The notes below the pieces were generated by a model, which was given only the letters and a program-made list of their open reading frames with translations, was not told the DNA's origin and did not search any database. Both the position numbers and the translations under genes were made by a program. 64,000 nt of DNA from Aurantiacibacter sp. MUD11. Lineage in GTDB: Bacteria; Pseudomonadota; Alphaproteobacteria; Sphingomonadales; Sphingomonadaceae. Each line of letters starts with the position of its first letter. The stretch's first letter is position 1. The stretch spans positions 434,001-498,000 of the forward strand of contig NZ_CP114054.1 of NCBI RefSeq assembly GCF_026967575.1. Reading direction: 5' to 3'. This document shows positions 29,556-39,489 of this stretch, in pieces.

Positions 29556-29583
29556 CTTGAAACCGCCTTGAGCCGACCTATCT
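29556..29583 (+). promoter_or_regulatory. Sigma-32 (RpoH)-type heat-shock promoter
   Basis: CTTGAAA at 29556-29562, a 13-bp spacer, then ACCTATCT at 29576-29583. The -35 is a full match to the sigma-32 consensus CTTGAAA, and the -10 matches 5 of 7 specified bases of CCCCATNT. The expected start near 29590 gives a leader of about 62 nt for the Hsp20 gene. Confidence 0.65.
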
Positions 29584-29590
29584 CAAGTAC

Positions 29591-29615
29591 TGCGGATGCC
29601 GAATGCGGGTCCGCA
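29591..29615 (+). other. First hairpin of the Hsp20 leader
   Basis: TGCGGA (29591-29596) pairs with TCCGCA (29610-29615). An alternative local stem ATGCG/CGCAT (29603-29616) is mutually exclusive. It begins almost at the predicted transcript start, like the upstream helix of ROSE elements. Confidence 0.4.
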
Positions 29616-29623
29616 TACATGTC

Positions 29624-29644
29624 AAATTGCTCAAAAGAGGATTT
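29624..29644 (+). promoter_or_regulatory. ROSE-like RNA thermometer hairpin masking the Hsp20 ribosome site
   Basis: AAATTGCTC (29624-29632), loop AAAA, GAGGATTT (29637-29644). Pairing is A24-T44, A25-T43, A26-T42, T27-A41, T28-G40 (wobble), G29 bulged, C30-G39, T31-A38, C32-G37. The whole GAGGA ribosome site is paired. TTGCT with its bulged G opposite AGGA is the hallmark UYGCU motif of ROSE thermometers, which sit before small heat-shock genes in alphaproteobacteria. Confidence 0.65.
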
Positions 29645-29651
29645 GTTGCAA

Positions 29652-30125
29652 ATGAACCGTTTTGATTTCTCCCCCTATCGCCGTTCCACCGTGGGTTTCG
29701 ACCGTCTGTTCGACCTGCTCGAAAACAACGCCCGCAATACCGGCGACAACTATCCCCCGTTCAACATCGAGCGCCGCGACGAGGATGCCTACCGCATCAC
29801 CATCGCCGTTGCCGGCTTCAAGCCTGGCGACCTCGACATCACCGCGCAGCAGAACCTGCTCACCGTCCAGGGCAAGAAGCGTGACGAGGTGTCCGAGGGC
29901 GAGATGCTGCATATGGGCATCGCCAACCGTGGCTTCGAACGCCGCTTCGAACTGGCCGACTATGTCCGTGTCGAGAATGCCGACCTGGCCGATGGCCTGC
30001 TGGTGATCGACCTGGTGCGCGAAGTGCCGGAAGCGATGAAGCCGAAGAAGATCAAGGTCGGCGGCAACAAGCTCGAAGTCATCGAGAACAAGGACGACAG
30101 CGACGACCAGGCCGACGCCGCCTGA
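29652..30125 (+). CDS. Small heat-shock protein, Hsp20/IbpA family
   Basis: 157-residue ATP-independent holdase with an alpha-crystallin domain at about residues 33-130 (YPPFNIERRDEDAYRITIAV; LTVQGKKRD; HMGIANRGFERRFELADYV; LVIDLVREVPEAMKPKKI). The alphaproteobacterial N-terminus MNRFDFSPYRRSTVGFDRLF is intact; the tail is Asp-rich. The start is ATG 29652, ten nt after the paired GAGGA; the longer open frame upstream covers the promoter and is rejected. Heat induction is expected through the sigma-32-type promoter and the thermometer hairpin upstream. Confidence 0.95.
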   Translation: MNRFDFSPYRRSTVGFDRLFDLLENNARNTGDNYPPFNIERRDEDAYRITIAVAGFKPGDLDITAQQNLLTVQGKKRDEVSEGEMLHMGIANRGFERRFELADYVRVENADLADGLLVIDLVREVPEAMKPKKIKVGGNKLEVIENKDDSDDQADAA

Positions 30126-30491
30126 TCGCCAAGTCTTCACCTGATCCGGAAATGATCGGGGGCGAGGCCCGCTAAAGCCTCGCCCCCTCGACGCATCAGC
30201 GCCGACTCGCTTCTGAAACTGGCTGTCCGGGTCGCAAGAGACAGCCTGCCTCACAAAGCAAGACCGAGCCGACTACACGCGGGAGACTCCCTGCTGCCCT
30301 CGTGGGGCCGGTCTGAACTTATTGAGTCATCAGTATGTGAACGTTCGCCAAACCTCAAGGTCAGGCATCAAATTACGCCCCGTCTGACCCATGGGCACGG
30401 GGTACGCCCTGCCCACAGGCCATGGCAAGATGTTTTTCCCAAGAATCCGGCAAAGTGTTAAAGCACGGGCAACTATGCCGAGTAAGGTATT
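30126..30491. other. Structured gap between hsp20 and pyrG
   Basis: 366 bp with no coding ORF but with a terminator hairpin and four further inverted repeats in tandem: 30221-30246 (GGCTGTC/GACAGCC), 30261-30314 (AGACCGAGCC/GGCCGGTCT with one bulge and an inner GGGA/TCCC hairpin), 30359-30389 (GGTCAG/CTGACC) and 30392-30415 (TGGGCA..GGGG/CCC..TGCCCA). I could not match it to tmRNA, RNase P, SRP or 6S RNA. It could be an uncharacterised RNA on either strand, or the 3' regions of the two convergent genes. Confidence 0.5.
30158..30187 (+). terminator. Hairpin terminator after hsp20
   Basis: GGGGGCGAGGC / GCCTCGCCCCC, a perfect 11-bp stem with an 8-nt loop, 32 bp past the hsp20 stop. There is no T-tract in either direction, so termination strength is uncertain. 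Confidence 0.65.
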
Positions 30492-32141
<1,650 letters not shown>

Positions 32142-32219
32142 TTAAGGCCCGTAACGGATTCGGCGCAAGCGCTTTGGTGAAGATTTTCACCGCTGCGAGC
32201 AGATCACCTGCGGAAAAAG

Positions 32220-32579
32220 TTATTCGCCCAGATCGGCAAGCGGGTCTTCGGCGGGAACTTCCGCGGCCGAGGCATCATCACCAGCGGTATCCGCAGCCGA
32301 AGTGGTCGTGCGATCGAGGGTTTCGTCGAAGTCGCGCTGTCCCGAAGCGTCCACCGCCACCGCGGCCAGCACGATCGACAGGGCAACGAACAGAATCGCG
32401 AACCACTTGGTCGCGCGGCTCAGGAAGTCCGCCGCGCCGCGGGCCGACAGCATGCCGCCCGGGCTGCCACCGCCACCGATGCCGAGGCCGCCACCTTCGG
32501 AGCGCTGCATCAGCACCAGGATAACGAGGCCTGCCGCGATGAAGGCCTGGATGACGGTGAGGAAGATAAACAGGGTCAT
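32220..32579 (-). CDS. secG: Preprotein translocase subunit SecG
   Basis: 119 residues. Two membrane helices (FLTVIQAFIAAGLVILVLMQ and ATKWFAILFVALSIVLAAVA) flank the conserved loop RSEGGGLGIGGGGSPGGMLS, the SecG signature. The acidic C-terminal extension is typical of alphaproteobacteria. SecG assists SecYE in protein export. It lies between tpiA and pyrG on the same strand. Confidence 0.95.
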   Translation of the reverse strand: MTLFIFLTVIQAFIAAGLVILVLMQRSEGGGLGIGGGGSPGGMLSARGAADFLSRATKWFAILFVALSIVLAAVAVDASGQRDFDETLDRTTTSAADTAGDDASAAEVPAEDPLADLGE

Positions 32580-32658
32580 GGCAATTCTTGCTGTGTCTTG
32601 AGTTGCAGCGTCATGTAGTCGCCCTCGCCCCGCCCCACAAGGGACAGGGCGCCGGCGC

Positions 32659-33417
32659 TCAGTCGCCCTCGCCTTCGGCAGCGGCGATGATGATGCCGAG
32701 GAAACTTTCGGCCGTCAGGCTGGCACCGCCTACCAGTGCGCCGCCGACTTCATCGGCAGCCAGCAGTTCGGCAGCGTTGTCCGGCTTCACCGAACCGCCA
32801 TAGAGAATGCGGATTTCCGTTCCGGCTTCGCCGAAGATGGAAACGAGCTTCTCGCGAATGTGACGGTGCATGGCACCGATATCGTCCACGGTGGGCGTAC
32901 GGCCCGTGCCGATGGCCCAGACCGGTTCGTACGCCACGGTCACCTTCTCGGCCACGCCTTCGCCGGTCGGCAGCGAGCCGGTCAGCTGGCGGCCGACGAC
33001 GGCTTCGGCCTTGCCGGCATCGCGCTCTTCCTCGGTCTCGCCGACGCAGACGATGACGTTCATGCCTGCCTCGATCGCGGCTTCGGCCTTTTGCTTGACC
33101 AGCGCGTTCGATTCCTTGTGGTCCGCGCGGCGTTCGCTGTGGCCGACGATGGTGAAGCCGGCACCGGCATCCTTGACCATGGCCGCCGACACGTCACCGG
33201 TGTGCGCGCCGCCATCGGCGGGGTGCACGTCCTGCGCGCCGATGCCGATCAGCGTCGCTTCCTTGCGACAGGCGTGAATCAGCGTGAACGGCGGTGCCAG
33301 GGCAACTTCAACCTTGATCAGCCGCTCTGCTGCTCGGTCAATTGCGCGCGCTTCGGCCAGCATGGCGCGGGTTCCGTGCATCTTCCAGTTGCCGACAATA
33401 TAGGGTCGATTGGACAT
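32659..33417 (-). CDS. tpiA: Triosephosphate isomerase
   Basis: 252 residues, normal TIM-barrel length, interconverting DHAP and G3P in glycolysis and gluconeogenesis. Active-site residues are Lys12 (VGNWKMHG), His93 (IVGHSERR) and Glu164 (VAYEPVWAIGTG); the phosphate loop ILYGGSVKPDNA is present. ATG 33417 (MSNRPYIVGNWKMHG) fits the family; the frame is open further upstream to 33477. It is divergent from ppiD over 234 bp that contain a promoter-like sequence. Confidence 0.97.
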   Translation of the reverse strand: MSNRPYIVGNWKMHGTRAMLAEARAIDRAAERLIKVEVALAPPFTLIHACRKEATLIGIGAQDVHPADGGAHTGDVSAAMVKDAGAGFTIVGHSERRADHKESNALVKQKAEAAIEAGMNVIVCVGETEEERDAGKAEAVVGRQLTGSLPTGEGVAEKVTVAYEPVWAIGTGRTPTVDDIGAMHRHIREKLVSIFGEAGTEIRILYGGSVKPDNAAELLAADEVGGALVGGASLTAESFLGIIIAAAEGEGD

Positions 33418-33491
33418 TTTTCGTTCGATTTCCGTGATTTCAATATGCTGCGCACCCAACGCGTGGTTGGATCGCATAAATAGTGAGTTGC

Positions 33492-33520
33492 GCGCTAGTC
33501 CGCCACCACTTGCTTGTCAA
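33492..33520 (-). promoter_or_regulatory. Candidate housekeeping promoter for tpiA
   Basis: On the minus strand: TTGACA, 17-bp spacer, TAGCGC. The -35 is a perfect match; the -10 is weak, as is common in GC-rich alphaproteobacteria. It lies 75-103 bp upstream of the tpiA ATG. Confidence 0.4.
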
Positions 33521-33651
33521 AGCAGGTTTTCCACTTTGACGGAAAGCCGCGTCTTGCTGTTGCGGGAGAGTCGCATGGCGGATAAAGCGGCCGCAATCCC
33601 GCGCAGCGGCATCCCGTCCGCCTGCCCAGCAATACAGAAAACGACAGATCG

Positions 33652-35583
33652 ATGATCCAGCTCTTCCGCAAGTTTTTCCAGTCGAAACTCGGTATCGGCG
33701 TCACCCTGGCATTCCTTGGCGTGATCGCCATTGCCTTCGCCAGTTCCGATGTCGCCAACACCGGCATGTTCGGCGGTGTCACCGGCGGTGACCGTGTCGC
33801 CGTGGTGGGCGATCGCCGGATTTCGACCTCGGACCTGATTACCGGCGTGAACAGCGCCGTGACGCAGGAGCGGGCCAACAACCCCACGATCACGATGGAA
33901 GCCTTCGTCTCGCAGGGCGGCATGGAGGATGTGCTCGACCAGATGATCAGCCGCGCCGCGATCGGCGGCTTTGCCGAGATGCTGGGCCTGCGCGCCGGGC
34001 CGCGCCTGATCGATAGCGAGATCGTGACCATCCCGGCCTTCCGCGGGATCGACGGCAATTTCAGCGCCGACAGCTTCCGCCAGGCGCTGCAGCAGCAGGG
34101 CCTGTCCGAAGCCACGGTGCGCGACGACCTCGGCATGGGCTTGCTGGCCCGGCAGCTGGTGCTGCCCATCGCCTATTCCGCGACGCTGCCCGAAAGCATC
34201 ACCCGCCGTTATGCCGCGCTGAACAACGAGCGGCGAATCGGCAGCGCCGTCCCGATCCCTGCGGCCGCCTTCGCGCCAGAAGGCGATCCCAGCGAGGAAG
34301 AACTGCAGGGCTACTACCAGGCCAATCGCGGCAGCTACATTCGCCCGGAGCGCCGCGTGCTGCGCTACGTCACCTTCGACGACTCCGCGCTTGGTGACCT
34401 GGCTCCGGTGACGGACGAGCAGGTTGCCCGTCGCTATGAGCGCGATGCGGCGATCTATGCCGCCAGCGAAGAGCGCAGCTTTACCCAGCTCGTGGTGCCG
34501 ACCGAGGCAGCAGCCCAGGCGGTTATCGACGAGGTGAACGGCGGCATGGCGCTGGAGGCTTCGGCCCGGTCCAAGGGGCTGGATACGGTCAGTATCGAAG
34601 CCATCGACCGCGCCGCGTTCCAGTCGCAGACTTCCGCCGAGGTGGCAGCAGCCGCTTTCGCTGGATCGGAAGGTGCCCTTGTCGGTCCGCAGCGCGGCGA
34701 GCTGGGCTGGTACGTGCTGCGCGTGGATGAGGTAAACCAGATCGCCGGCCAGACGCTGGCGCAGGCCACCCCCGACATCCGCCAGCAATTGCAGGAAGAG
34801 CGTCGCCGCCTCGCCCTGAACGAGCTGACGGTGCGTCTCGAAGACGAATTCGCCGATGGCCGCAGCCTGTCCGAGGCCGCTGCCGAACTTGGCCTGGACC
34901 TCGCTACGACGCAGCCGCTGATCGCCACGGGTCAGGTCTACGAACGCCCGGAACGCGCACCCGAGGAACTGGCCCGCGTGCTCGATTTCGCTTTCCAGAT
35001 GGACGAAGGTCAGCCGCAACTGGCGGAGATCGTGCCGGGGCAGCAGTTCCTGCTGTTCGAAGTCTCGCAGATCACCCGCAGCGCGACTGCGCCGCTGGCC
35101 GAAATCAAAGAGCAGGTGACGCTCGATTGGCGCCGCGAACGCGGCATGGCCGAGGCTGGCGCGGCCGCTGGCCGGGTGCTGGAGCGCGTCGAGGGCGGCG
35201 CGACCCTGGCCGAGGCCCTGGCCGAGGAAGATGTTCGCCTGCCCGCACCGGAGCCCCTCAATCTCAGCCGCCGCGAACTGGCGGCCCAGGGACAGCTCTC
35301 GCGCGCCAGCATCCTGTTCTTCTCGATGGCCGAAGGCACCACCAAGCGGGTGGAAATGGACGAAGCCAACACCTGGTTCGTCGTCCAGCTCGACGAGATC
35401 CAGGCGCCGGAACTTGCCGCCGACGATCCGCTGCTGGCGCAGGCCAGGCAGCAGCTCGGCGGCATGGTGGGCGAGGAATATGTCACCCAGTTCATCGCCG
35501 GTGCGCAGGAAGCGCTGGAGGTCGAGACCAACCAGCCCGCGATCGACGCCGTTCGTTCGCAGCTGCTCGGCCTCACCCAATAA
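33652..35583 (+). CDS. ppiD: Periplasmic folding chaperone / peptidylprolyl isomerase PpiD-like
   Basis: 643 residues with one N-terminal membrane helix (LGIGVTLAFLGVIAIAFASS) anchoring it in the inner membrane facing the periplasm. A SurA-type N-terminal chaperone region (VVGDRRISTSDLITGVNSAV; ITMEAFVSQGGMEDVLDQMI) precedes one parvulin-like domain at about residues 260-365 (ERSFTQLVVPTEAAAQAVID; GPQRGELGWYVLRVDEV), then a second partial repeat. PpiD helps outer-membrane proteins leave the Sec channel. The placement just before trpE recurs in sphingomonads. Confidence 0.92.
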   Translation: MIQLFRKFFQSKLGIGVTLAFLGVIAIAFASSDVANTGMFGGVTGGDRVAVVGDRRISTSDLITGVNSAVTQERANNPTITMEAFVSQGGMEDVLDQMISRAAIGGFAEMLGLRAGPRLIDSEIVTIPAFRGIDGNFSADSFRQALQQQGLSEATVRDDLGMGLLARQLVLPIAYSATLPESITRRYAALNNERRIGSAVPIPAAAFAPEGDPSEEELQGYYQANRGSYIRPERRVLRYVTFDDSALGDLAPVTDEQVARRYERDAAIYAASEERSFTQLVVPTEAAAQAVIDEVNGGMALEASARSKGLDTVSIEAIDRAAFQSQTSAEVAAAAFAGSEGALVGPQRGELGWYVLRVDEVNQIAGQTLAQATPDIRQQLQEERRRLALNELTVRLEDEFADGRSLSEAAAELGLDLATTQPLIATGQVYERPERAPEELARVLDFAFQMDEGQPQLAEIVPGQQFLLFEVSQITRSATAPLAEIKEQVTLDWRRERGMAEAGAAAGRVLERVEGGATLAEALAEEDVRLPAPEPLNLSRRELAAQGQLSRASILFFSMAEGTTKRVEMDEANTWFVVQLDEIQAPELAADDPLLAQARQQLGGMVGEEYVTQFIAGAQEALEVETNQPAIDAVRSQLLGLTQ

Positions 35584-35596
35584 TGGGCAACGAGGT

Positions 35597-37108
35597 GTGA
35601 CAGCCGCTCCGCACAATGCCGAAGCAGCGCTCGAAGCGCTGAACGCGGGGCGCAACACCCTCGTCTGGCGGCGCGTGGTCGCGGATACCGAAACGCCTAT
35701 CGGCGCGGCACTGAAGCTGATGCAGCAGGGGCGCGGCGACTTCCTGCTGGAATCGGTGGAAGGCGGGGAAATTCGCGGGCGCTACAGCCTGCTCGGCCTC
35801 GATCCGGACCTGATGTTCCGTGCCACCGGCGCTGCCGCGGAGATCAATCGCCAGTGGCGGCATGACCGGGAGGCCTTCGAGCCGCTGCCCGCCGACAGCC
35901 TGTCTGAGCTCCGCGCGCTGGCACAGGCATGCAGGATCGACATGCCCGCGGGCCTGCCGCCCGCCCTCGCCTGCCTGGTCGGCTATTTCGGTTACGAGAC
36001 CATCGGTCTCGTTGAGACCCTGCCGCGCGCACCCGAGAGTGACCTCGACCTGCCGGACATGCTGTTTGCCCGCCCGGCGCTGGTGCTGGTGTTCGATCGA
36101 CTGACTGACGGCCTCTACCTGATCGCGCCGCTGTGGGCCGACGATGCCGAGCCCGCAGGCAAGATCGGACGCGCCACCGACCGGATCGACGAGGCGCTGC
36201 GTCGCCTTGGCGAGAAGGTGCCCGAAGCAGAGCGCCTCGCCAGCGCGCCCGAACTCGAACTGCAAGCGGTGATAGACCCGGCCGACTACGAGCGCATCGT
36301 GCTCAAGGCCAAGGACTACATTACCGCCGGCGACATCTTCCAGGTGGTGCTGGCACAGCGCTTCACCTGCGACTTCCCGTTGCCGCCGATCGCGCTCTAT
36401 CGCGCCTTGCGGCGGGTGAACCCCTCGCCCTTCCTCTATTTCCTCGACCTGCCCGGCTTCGCCGTGGTCGGCTCCAGCCCGGAAATCCTGGTGCGTGTGC
36501 GCGATGGCGAAGTCACCATCCGTCCCATTGCCGGCACCCGTCCGCGCGGCGCGACGGAGAGCGAGGACAAGGCGAACGAGAAGAGTCTGCTGGCCGATCC
36601 CAAGGAATGTGCCGAGCACCTGATGCTGCTCGACCTTGGCCGGAACGACGTGGGCCGCGTGGCGGCGTCGGACAGCGTGACCGTCACCGACAGTTTCACC
36701 ATCGAGCGCTACAGTCACGTGATGCACATCGTCAGCAATGTCGTCGGCCAACTGGCGGACGACAAGGACGCACTCGACGCGCTGTTCGCGGGCTTCCCCG
36801 CGGGAACCGTCAGCGGCGCGCCGAAGATCCGCGCTTGCGAGATCATCGCCGAGCTGGAGCCGGAGACGCGCGGCCCCTACGCGGGCGGCGTCGGCTATTT
36901 CGCTCCCGATGGCTCGGTCGACAGCTGTATCGTGCTGCGCACTGCGGTGCTTAAGGATGGCGTGATGCATGTGCAGGCTGGCGCCGGTATCGTCGCGGAC
37001 AGCGACCCCGCCTACGAAGCCGCCGAATGCCGCCACAAGGCCGGTGCGCTGATCGCCGCCGCACGTGAAGCCGTGGAGGTCGCCAGCGAGCCGGGCTTCG
37101 GCCAGTGA
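35597..37108 (+). CDS. trpE: Anthranilate synthase component I
   Basis: 503 residues converting chorismate plus ammonia (from TrpG) to anthranilate. The chorismate-binding core includes DIFQVVLAQRFTCDF, SSPEILVRV, PIAGTRPRGAT, LLDLGRNDVGRVA, FPAGTVSGAPKIRA and QAGAGIVADSDP. The likely start is GTG 35597 (V/M-TAAPHNAEAAL), 13 bp after ppiD; the open frame upstream belongs to the ppiD region. Its stop overlaps the next start in GTGA. No trp leader peptide or attenuator is evident in the short gap. Confidence 0.96.
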   Translation: MTAAPHNAEAALEALNAGRNTLVWRRVVADTETPIGAALKLMQQGRGDFLLESVEGGEIRGRYSLLGLDPDLMFRATGAAAEINRQWRHDREAFEPLPADSLSELRALAQACRIDMPAGLPPALACLVGYFGYETIGLVETLPRAPESDLDLPDMLFARPALVLVFDRLTDGLYLIAPLWADDAEPAGKIGRATDRIDEALRRLGEKVPEAERLASAPELELQAVIDPADYERIVLKAKDYITAGDIFQVVLAQRFTCDFPLPPIALYRALRRVNPSPFLYFLDLPGFAVVGSSPEILVRVRDGEVTIRPIAGTRPRGATESEDKANEKSLLADPKECAEHLMLLDLGRNDVGRVAASDSVTVTDSFTIERYSHVMHIVSNVVGQLADDKDALDALFAGFPAGTVSGAPKIRACEIIAELEPETRGPYAGGVGYFAPDGSVDSCIVLRTAVLKDGVMHVQAGAGIVADSDPAYEAAECRHKAGALIAAAREAVEVASEPGFGQ

Positions 37109-37881
37109 AGGGTCTGCCCGCCCTTGCCCTGCTGCTGGTGCTGGCCGCCTGCTCCATCCGCAGCGAGGGCGACGAAAAGCCCGAGCGCATTTCGATCTGC
37201 GAACCGCTGCGTTTCGAGGACTCGCCCTTCACGCATTGCGTGGCGGAGCCCGGTGACCACGAGATCGCCATGGATCTCTCGCCGGAGGAAAGCGACAAGC
37301 CCTATCGCTCGCTGGAGATCTATGCCGACGAGATGGGCGATCGGGCGGATGTGATCGCGCTGGTGATGAACGGCGGCATGTTCGATCCCGAAGGCCAGCC
37401 CATCGGCTACTATGTCGAGGATGGCCTGCGCCTGACGGTGCTCAACGAGAATGATGGGCCTGGCAACTTCCACATGCTCCCGAACGGCGTCTTTTTCGGC
37501 GAGACGCCTGCCGGGCCATGGCGGGTGTGGGACACCCGCCGCTTCGCCCGCGACGTGGAGGATCGACCCCATTTCGCTACCCAGTCCGGCCCGATGCTGG
37601 TGATCGATGGCGAGCTGCATGGCCGCTTTGCGCCCGATGGCAGCAGTCGCAAGACCCGCAATGCCGTGGGTGTCGACCTCGCCGGACGCGCCCATTTCGT
37701 CATCAGCGAGGCCCCCGTAAGCTTCGGCAAGCTGGCGCGGCTCTATCGCGATGTGCTGGAAATCGACAACGCCCTGTTCCTCGACGGCAGCGTTTCCCAG
37801 ATGTGGGACCCTCCCAATGGCCGGCTCGACACCGGACCGGAAATCGGGCCGCTGATCGTCGTTACCGAAAGAGAACCCTGA
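37105..37881 (+). CDS. Lipoprotein with phosphodiester glycosidase (NAGPA-like) domain
   Basis: 258 residues from GTG 37105 in a GTGA overlap with trpE. The N-terminus is a lipoprotein signal with lipobox LAAC (ALALLLVLAACSIRS). The domain matches the phosphodiester glycosidase family (formerly DUF2233): VIALVMNGGMFDPEGQPIGY, NFHMLPNGVFF, ATQSGPMLVIDGELH, TRNAVGVDLAGRAHFVISEA and NALFLDGSVSQMW. The mammalian relative uncovers mannose-6-phosphate by removing GlcNAc; bacterial substrates are mostly unknown. It sits inside the trp cluster but has no evident link to tryptophan. Confidence 0.85.
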   Translation: MKGLPALALLLVLAACSIRSEGDEKPERISICEPLRFEDSPFTHCVAEPGDHEIAMDLSPEESDKPYRSLEIYADEMGDRADVIALVMNGGMFDPEGQPIGYYVEDGLRLTVLNENDGPGNFHMLPNGVFFGETPAGPWRVWDTRRFARDVEDRPHFATQSGPMLVIDGELHGRFAPDGSSRKTRNAVGVDLAGRAHFVISEAPVSFGKLARLYRDVLEIDNALFLDGSVSQMWDPPNGRLDTGPEIGPLIVVTEREP

Positions 37882-38840
37882 TGCCCGAATACCGTTCGCT
37901 CTATCCCGTCACCGAACCCTTCGACAGCGGCATGCTGGACGTTGGCGAAGGCCATTCGCTTTACTGGGAACGGGTCGGCACCAAAGGGGCCAAGCCTGCC
38001 GTCATGCTGCACGGCGGCCCTGGTGGCGGGATCAGCACCTCGCATCGCGGCCAGTGGGACCCGGAACTGTACGACGTGGTGCTGTTCGATCAGCGCGGCT
38101 GCGGCAAGTCGCTGCCCTTTGCGGAGATCGAGCACAACGATACCTGGCGCATCGTCGAGGACATGGAGCGTCTGCGCGAGATGTGCGGGTTCGAGACTTG
38201 GCAGGTGTTCGGCGGCAGCTGGGGATCCACCCTCGCCCTCGCCTATGCGCAGAAATATCCCGAGCGCGTCAGCGAACTGGTGCTGCGTGGCATTTTCCTC
38301 GGCCGCCAGAAGGAAAAGGACTGGCTCTACACCTATGGCGCCAGCGAGATCATGGCCGAGCAGTGGGATTCCTTCAGCGGCCTGATCCCGGAGGCCGAGC
38401 GCGGCAACCTGGTGCAGGCCTATTATGATCGCCTTACCAGCGACGACGAGCAAATCCGCCTGGCAGCCGCGCGCGAATGGTCGCTGTGGGAAGGCAATGT
38501 CGCCACCCTGCTGCCCGACCCCGAACTGCTCGACAGCTTCGCCGATCCGGCCAAGGCCATGCCCTTCGCCCGGATTTGCGCGCTGTTCTTCCTCAAGGAC
38601 TTCTTCCTCGAGGAAGCGCAGCTGCTCAGGGATGCGGACAAGTTGAAGGGCATTCCCGGCATTATCGTGCAGGGTCGCCACGATATCTGCACCCCGCCGG
38701 TTTCGGCTTGGGAGCTGAAAAAGGCATGGCCCGAAGTCGATCTACGCATCGTGCACGATGCCGGGCATAGCGCCGGCGAACCGGGCATTATCGACGGTCT
38801 CGTCCGCGCGACGGACGAATTGGCAGGCAAATCGGCTTGA
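37881..38840 (+). CDS. pip: Proline iminopeptidase
   Basis: 319-residue alpha/beta hydrolase of peptidase family S33 that removes N-terminal proline from peptides. The oxyanion motif HGGPGGG is at 44-50, DQRGCGKS at 70-77, the nucleophile Ser113 in FGGSWGS, acid Asp in [10 protein letters not shown] and His in [14 protein letters not shown] 37881 shares one base with the previous stop (TGATG). It separates trpE from trpG, an uncommon arrangement, and is probably part of the same transcript. Confidence 0.94.
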   Translation: MPEYRSLYPVTEPFDSGMLDVGEGHSLYWERVGTKGAKPAVMLHGGPGGGISTSHRGQWDPELYDVVLFDQRGCGKSLPFAEIEHNDTWRIVEDMERLREMCGFETWQVFGGSWGSTLALAYAQKYPERVSELVLRGIFLGRQKEKDWLYTYGASEIMAEQWDSFSGLIPEAERGNLVQAYYDRLTSDDEQIRLAAAREWSLWEGNVATLLPDPELLDSFADPAKAMPFARICALFFLKDFFLEEAQLLRDADKLKGIPGIIVQGRHDICTPPVSAWELKKAWPEVDLRIVHDAGHSAGEPGIIDGLVRATDELAGKSA

Positions 38841-38871
38841 ACATGAGCGTCAGGCAGGCAATGGGCGTCAC

Positions 38872-39489
38872 ATGAGCGGCATTCTGGTCATCGACAACTA
38901 CGACAGCTTCACTTTCAACCTCGTCCATTACCTGATGGAACTGGGGGCGAAGGTGGACGTGGTGCGCAACGATGCGATCACCGCGCGCGAGGCGATCGCC
39001 AGTGATGCTGCGGGTATCCTGATCTCGCCCGGCCCCTGTACCCCGAACGAGGCGGGCGTCAGCCTGGACCTGGTGGCGGCCTGCGCCGATGCGGAGCGTC
39101 CGCTGCTGGGCGTGTGCCTGGGCCACCAGTCAATCGGCCAGCACTTCGGCGGACGCGTGGCGCGCGGCGGCCTGATGCACGGCAAGACCTCACCCGTGGA
39201 TCACGATTCCACGGGCGTGTTCGCGGGTATCCCCTCGCCCTTCACCGCCACCCGCTATCACTCGCTGATCGTCGAGGACATTCCCGATTGCCTGGTGGTC
39301 AATGCCACCAGCGAGACTCCCGGCCTCGACGGCACCTGCGTGATGGGCTTCCGCCACGTGGACCTGCCGATCCACGGTGTGCAGTTCCACCCGGAGAGCA
39401 TTGCGACCGAATACGGGCATGACCTGCTCGCCAATTTCCTGCGGATCTGCGGGCTGGAGGCCAAGGTGCCGGAAAGGATGATGGCATGA
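38872..39489 (+). CDS. trpG: Anthranilate synthase component II (glutamine amidotransferase)
   Basis: 205 residues. Class I amidotransferase with nucleophile Cys82 in [11 protein letters not shown] and the His173/Glu175 pair in [20 protein letters not shown] at the N-terminus and [13 protein letters not shown] are diagnostic. It supplies ammonia to TrpE. ATG 38872 is chosen over an out-of-family upstream extension. Because it could also serve folate synthesis (PabA role), a dual use is possible. It overlaps trpD by ATGA. Confidence 0.96.
   Translation: MSGILVIDNYDSFTFNLVHYLMELGAKVDVVRNDAITAREAIASDAAGILISPGPCTPNEAGVSLDLVAACADAERPLLGVCLGHQSIGQHFGGRVARGGLMHGKTSPVDHDSTGVFAGIPSPFTATRYHSLIVEDIPDCLVVNATSETPGLDGTCVMGFRHVDLPIHGVQFHPESIATEYGHDLLANFLRICGLEAKVPERMMA

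Noticed and set aside
30126..30491. tmRNA, RNase P, 6S or SRP RNA in the hsp20-pyrG gap
   Set aside because: No T-loop, no GAGGAAAGTCCGGGC core, no tag-peptide reading frame and no SRP tetraloop core on either strand.
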